Part shown: one piece after another, positions 59,006 through 64,000 of the stretch | Position numbering within the stretch: the first letter of the stretch is position 1 | Layout: every line of letters starts with the position of its first letter | Assembly (NCBI GenBank): GCA_012295275.1 | Contig: CM022672.1 | Location: forward strand, 28,038,472-28,102,471 | Length of the DNA: 64,000 bases | Direction: 5' to 3' | Source: Chrysomallon squamiferum | Lineage: Eukaryota > Mollusca > Gastropoda > Neomphalida > Peltospiridae | Made by a program: the position numbers and the translations under genes | Notes under the pieces: generated by a model | Database searches by the model: none | What the model was told of the DNA's origin: nothing | What the model saw: only the letters and a program-made list of their open reading frames with translations

Positions 59006-59991
59006 GATGTTACTGCTTATTAAACATGTTAAAATATATATGTAAAATAGATGTTTTGTAAAAATAATGATACTTGTAGGAATTTTGTAATAATGAAATT
59101 GTTATTAGTTGTCATGTTCAGATATATTCAGAATAATGATGGAAATTTTAATAGTAACAGTAGTGATGTTAGTGATGGTGGTGACAGTGGTGATATGGTA
59201 GTAAAAAATAAAAAAATAAATAAAATTAAGACAAATTCATTACAGTCATTAAAGGTTTTCATAATACAGATTAAACATCTCTTATCTGAAAAAATCCAAA
59301 ATCCAAACTTTCCTTTGGCAGACTAGAATGTGATATCTTATAGGCTTCGTATAATTTGTTATTTCCATACTAGTAATTATTAAAACTAATATTTAAAACG
59401 ATCTGCAAGCTACAGCTATATTCTGTGTATGAAGTCGTGACGGATTAGGGGTATTTTCAGAGGAGTCTAAGTGGGCAGATGTGTTAAAAAGTGTGCTGAT
59501 AAAAAGAAATCGTCTAAGTACGATCTGCAGTCTTTCAAATTACTTTTTTATTTGTTTATTTTGCCGTTTAATTTTTATTAATAACGAAATATAACCCCAA
59601 GAAAAGGAGTAACATATTTTATTTACGACACTAAAATATTTCTCTGTGCAGCTGCTTGACAGAGCAATAATGTGGACTGTATCTCTAACAAAAATAGATT
59701 TATATTTATATACCACAATGGTATATTATTTTCTTAAATATTTTTAATAGCCTTCAAATGTGAAGAAAGAAAGAAAGATTTCGCATATCAGGTTACTGAC
59801 TACAAATTTTATGTTCATCATCTTATAAAATATATTCTTTAATTTCTATTCTTATACCTTTAAAATAGCTGTACAAGAAAAATTGTTTAACGAGTAGAAG
59901 AAAAACATAATTATTAACAGAAAGTGAATAACATAATTTAGTTTAAAGTCCAAACGTTAGCAAATTTTCTAAATCTAAGGCCGCTAGAAGC

Positions 59992-60070
59992 TGTGATATG
60001 CTAGAGTCGTTTTCTCAGTGTTCTCAACATTGTGATATGGCTAGAGTCGTTTTCTCAGTGTTCTCAACAC
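59992..60070 (+). repeat. 39/40-bp tandem duplication
   Basis: Two copies (59992-60030 and 60031-60070) start tgtgatatg(g)ctagagtcg and end ttctcaaca(t/c). They differ by one inserted G and the last base, so the duplication is recent. Confidence 0.9.
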
Positions 60071-60079
60071 TGTGCTTTG

Positions 60080-62142
60080 TAGAGTGATGACGTCACAAAT
60101 CGATATATGGCAAATAATATGAAACTAATAGAAACCCGACGCTTTCCGTGTAAACAGACACTACACAGAGCACACTGGATAGCTAACCGGCCTCTTGACT
60201 GAAGTAATAATAATAATAATAATAATGTTGATGATGATAATAACAATGATGAAGAAGATAATTAAAATGGCAATCCTGATAATGATAATGACAGTAGTGA
60301 TATGTAGTAGTGATGATGGTAGTAGTAGTAGTAATAGTACAGTAATAGTGTGCAATAACAATAATATTAATGACATGGACGACTGGTGAAAGATCTCTCT
60401 CTTTCACACACACACAGTAACACACTCACTCATTCACATATACACACATATGTAAACACAGATAAAAATAAAAGTTCACTTAAACTGTTATTATTATTTA
60501 TTTATTTCATTATCGTTTTTCAATTCCAATAACACATAATGCAACCTTAAAATCTTTTCATTTTGGCTACAAATAAACTGCTTCGTTGTCTTAAAGTCTT
60601 TACGCACAGATCATTTTTCGGAGATAGTGAGAAATAAGCTTGACGCCGGATAAACTGAAAGATTTGCTATTATTTACAGATTTATAATAGTTTCTAAGAA
60701 ACAATTAGATGTTCTAGATTATCGGTCATATCACTCAGTTACCCTTGGGTAGTTTATATTTGTTTAAATTGGATTAGCAGGAATTTATTTTTGTTTTTAT
60801 CTTAATTTTTTTTTAATTTTTTTAAATTATTTTATGGAGTATACCTGTTTGTTATTTTTGTATATTTTATTTTTTACATATTTTGTCAGACGGTTTTATT
60901 GAATATATCTGTGAATGTTTTTACAAGTATATTAATTTGTATAAACTTATTTTATTGATCATACTCTGCTCTGAATTACACTGGATTTTAAACCTTTTAT
61001 AGATTGAACTTTTCTTTAAATACGTCATGTTTGTGTGTTTCTGTCTGTCTCTGATTTTTGTATCTGTGTGCTTTTGTTGCAGTCCGCTGGCGCAGTGGGT
61101 TTTTCTTTCTCTCTTTTTAAATTAAACTTACTGCATGAATTAAAAGTATCACTATCGCTACAAGAGCTATCAAATTTTACAAGTTTCAAGATATCTATCT
61201 GGTTAATAAAAATTGGAGAACTTATATAAAACAAATATTATTAGAAAATTTATTAGGCATTGCTAGAAAAATTACTAACTTTTAATGTACTATATGGCTC
61301 TTGTAATAGTAACCTGAATCATAAATCGTTTAATTCTTTATCAGTTACTATCCAATTAGTAACATCTATGAACTTGGCAAATATAAAGTATTTTCGCGTT
61401 TCAGTAGTTATATATTAGTGTGTGTGGGTGTTTACTGAGTTTGTGAGACAGAGAGAGCATAACATTTTTTAAAAAGAATAAATTTTTATATAACACCGTA
61501 ACTCAAAAATATTCTGTTTTATCTGGAATACTTGGTAAGAAATGAGTATAATTTCCCAGATCTTTAATACACTAGGATGATTTCGATACAAGTTTAGTAG
61601 CAACATTCTTCCACAGTACGTGACGTATTTCCTGGGTAACATAGCAAATCGTGCGCGTTGCCTCGTTTTCATCCGATCAATACAGATTGTGACATTTGCC
61701 TGTTTTATACCATTACGTTTTTTATGCAATCTAATTGCGATGTTGACCCATGTAAGAAGAAAATGTGTTTAAGGTTTTTTCGATGAACTGCTTTTAACTG
61801 GTGTTAGACACTACAATGTAATTTAACGAAAGACTGGTGGATAGGAAACTTTAAATATTTCTATTTTCTCAAAGTTAAAAAGAAGAAAAAATGAAGAAGA
61901 AGATAATATTAGATAATTTTAATCTGTGTATAGATAAATTTAATTACTTTTTGTTCACTGAAATATTTATCTAATTAGTTATTTAGTTATTTTATTTTTA
62001 TTATTCACTTATTTATTTCCTTTCTTCTTTTTTCTCCTTCTGTTATTTTGCAGTTATCATTTAGTGTAAAATATTCTGTTTCATGATGTAAATGGTTCAC
62101 AACTATAATCATACATCAAGATATCTAGTCTCTCTCTCTCTC

Positions 62143-62210
<68 letters not shown>

Positions 62211-62327
62211 TACATCGTTTAAAAACAACAGATCATTCTTGTTACCAGACTTAAATCTTTTATTTCTTTTCACAATCTCTCTTCTTTTTCTACTTTATTT
62301 TTATTTTTATTTTTATTTTTTTTTTTA

Positions 62328-62378
<51 letters not shown>

Positions 62379-62716
62379 CTGTATTTTTATTTTTTTATAA
62401 TTTTTTTATTTTTTTTTTATTTTTATTATTACTATTTTTATTTTTATTTTTATTTTTTTTTAAATATTTTTAAGGACTCGGAATAGCATTTATTAGTTAT
62501 TTTATTATTATTTTTTTATGTTATTCATTTAACAAAAAGCTGTTCTTCAATAGAAAATGTTTCTTTACGAGACATTCTGTCTGAATCATTTTAGTGAAAT
62601 GGAAATGCTAAGATGTTAATGTCTGATATTATCGTGAACAGTTTGTTCTACCTTCACACTACCTGTGTAGTGTCTGACCGACGCCATAAACCTTATCATT
62701 TCATGATCACTCTCTG

Positions 62717-62798
<82 letters not shown>

Positions 62799-64000
62799 CT
62801 TTTTTATTAACATGTCTCTGTATTTGTCTTTGCCTGCCTGTCAGACTACCTATTTCTATATGCGTATACTACAAGTAATTACGTCATTCACATTTTAATT
62901 ATCATTCACTGTTTTAAAAAGGTTTCGTTTTTCAAGACGAGATGACTGCATGAGTTGGAAAAAGCCTGTGATAAATAATTAAATAACTGTTTTAAGTGTT
63001 GTTCTATTTGAATCGTATCTGCTATATTTAATATTGTTAAGTACAGTTCAGTTAGTAACAGTTCACACATTTCATTACCGAGACTGCTTTAATACTTGAA
63101 TACTCTGCTAATCATTCAAATCATTATAAACAGTATTAGCAGAATCTTATAGCAACTTCATCCAGCTTAACATTTAAAATCACTAGTATTTTTTCTTTTA
63201 AATCTTATTAAAACTGTCGTGATAATAAAGGTTAGAGAATTAAAAATACGCTAATTTAATTACGTTAATACTTTCAATAAAATGAGTTGGCGAGTCAGCA
63301 ATATACAGAACGAGACAGAGAGAGAGAGAAAAGATATAGACAGAAAGAGATTCTTATAATAATAACAACAACAATAGTAATGAAGAGTTAGATGATGATT
63401 ACAACACTGATGATGATGATAACAGTAACCGAATTAACAACAGCAGTAATGCCTGTGTACATATAATGATATATCTCATACTTTGATATTTTTGATGGCC
63501 GGTAATAACTGTTAATTTATTACTATTATGTTTTTAGACAAAATTTTCCAATCTATGCAGATCTAATTGCAGCGTTTAATGGAAATCAGTCAATGAAGGG
63601 AAAGTACATACATCATTTTTGTAATTGTGGACGGCTGCTTGTAATGTTATCATAATTTTATCATTAAAAATATTAACGTATGCCACGCTCTAATGATCTC
63701 TCTCCAGAGTCCCTAATTACTTTATTTTCTTATAAGAATAATAACCATATATGAAGATTTTTAATAGCTCTTATATCTCTTATATTTACCCGAAATTATA
63801 GAAAACTGTTTTTAAAAACAAGCGTCAAAAAATAAATAAAGCGTCTAATATGATTATTAAGATTGTATAACAATATCACAGAAATCAATTTTTTCTATAC
63901 TACTTTGAACCGTTCACACAAAACGTTGATGAACTCGTTTAGTGTTGCAGTCTGCATATAGTTTACAAGGTAAACATTCGATTCGATAAAATAATATCAC
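60080..64000. other. Intergenic with simple repeats, no gene recognised
   Basis: Contains decayed AAT/GAT/GTA triplets (60200-60380), a CT-GT compound run (62130-62208), an ATT run inside TTTTA-rich DNA (62333-62380), a CT run (62711-62790) and another triplet tract (63355-63450). Short open frames here are low in complexity. Confidence 0.5.

Noticed and set aside
59260-59330. Possible Tigger-like terminus (ttaaacatctcttatctg, ccaaaatccaaac)
   Set aside because: Only one end-like stretch is visible, with no opposite terminus or TA-flanked partner.

Overview
The window looks like a piece of a large, AT-rich, intron-rich animal genome. The best guess is a mollusc, probably a coleoid cephalopod such as an octopus. 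That guess rests on three things: a Pif-type chitin-binding/LamG secreted protein, very dense microsatellites of (GA)n, (GT)n, (ATT)n and (TATG)n, and small exons separated by repeat-filled introns. No bacterial-type genes, rRNA or intact tRNA genes were seen. The species call is inference.

Two multi-exon plus-strand genes can be read exon by exon. (1) 3322-8465 is a complete eight-exon gene for a 481-residue secreted protein: signal peptide, two type-2 chitin-binding (CBM14/peritrophin) domains, and a LamG-like C-terminal half. This is the layout of the Pif/BMSP shell-matrix family without its von Willebrand A domain. A TATA box, GT-AG introns and a polyadenylation signal all fit. (2) 13501-21273 is an ANKRD55-like ankyrin-repeat gene. 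Its non-ankyrin 3' exons join cleanly. Its ankyrin exons carry several small frame breaks, most of which would be cured by one extra base in a homopolymer, so either consensus errors or early decay are possible.

Mobile elements: a 2-kb hAT element (9420-11382) with a broken GTF2IRD2-like transposase on the minus strand; a 330-bp hAT MITE with perfect terminal repeats and a perfect 8-bp target duplication (30949-31278); a deleted Tigger/pogo element (32104-32804); two diverged, oppositely oriented copies of one unidentified coding element (38.9-40.6 kb); and possible solo LTRs and SINE heads.

The rest, especially 42-64 kb, is mainly non-coding DNA with simple repeats and several old, degenerate tandem arrays. 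The most unusual local structures are in intron 1 of the Pif-like gene. The 3' end of coding exon 1 and its splice donor have been tandemly duplicated into the intron, and a 9-copy 31-bp array carrying branch-point-like motifs sits just before exon 2. A short cysteine-rich minus-strand frame at 26.7-26.9 kb may be an interleukin-17-like fragment. All family names come from reading the translations by eye; no database search was possible.
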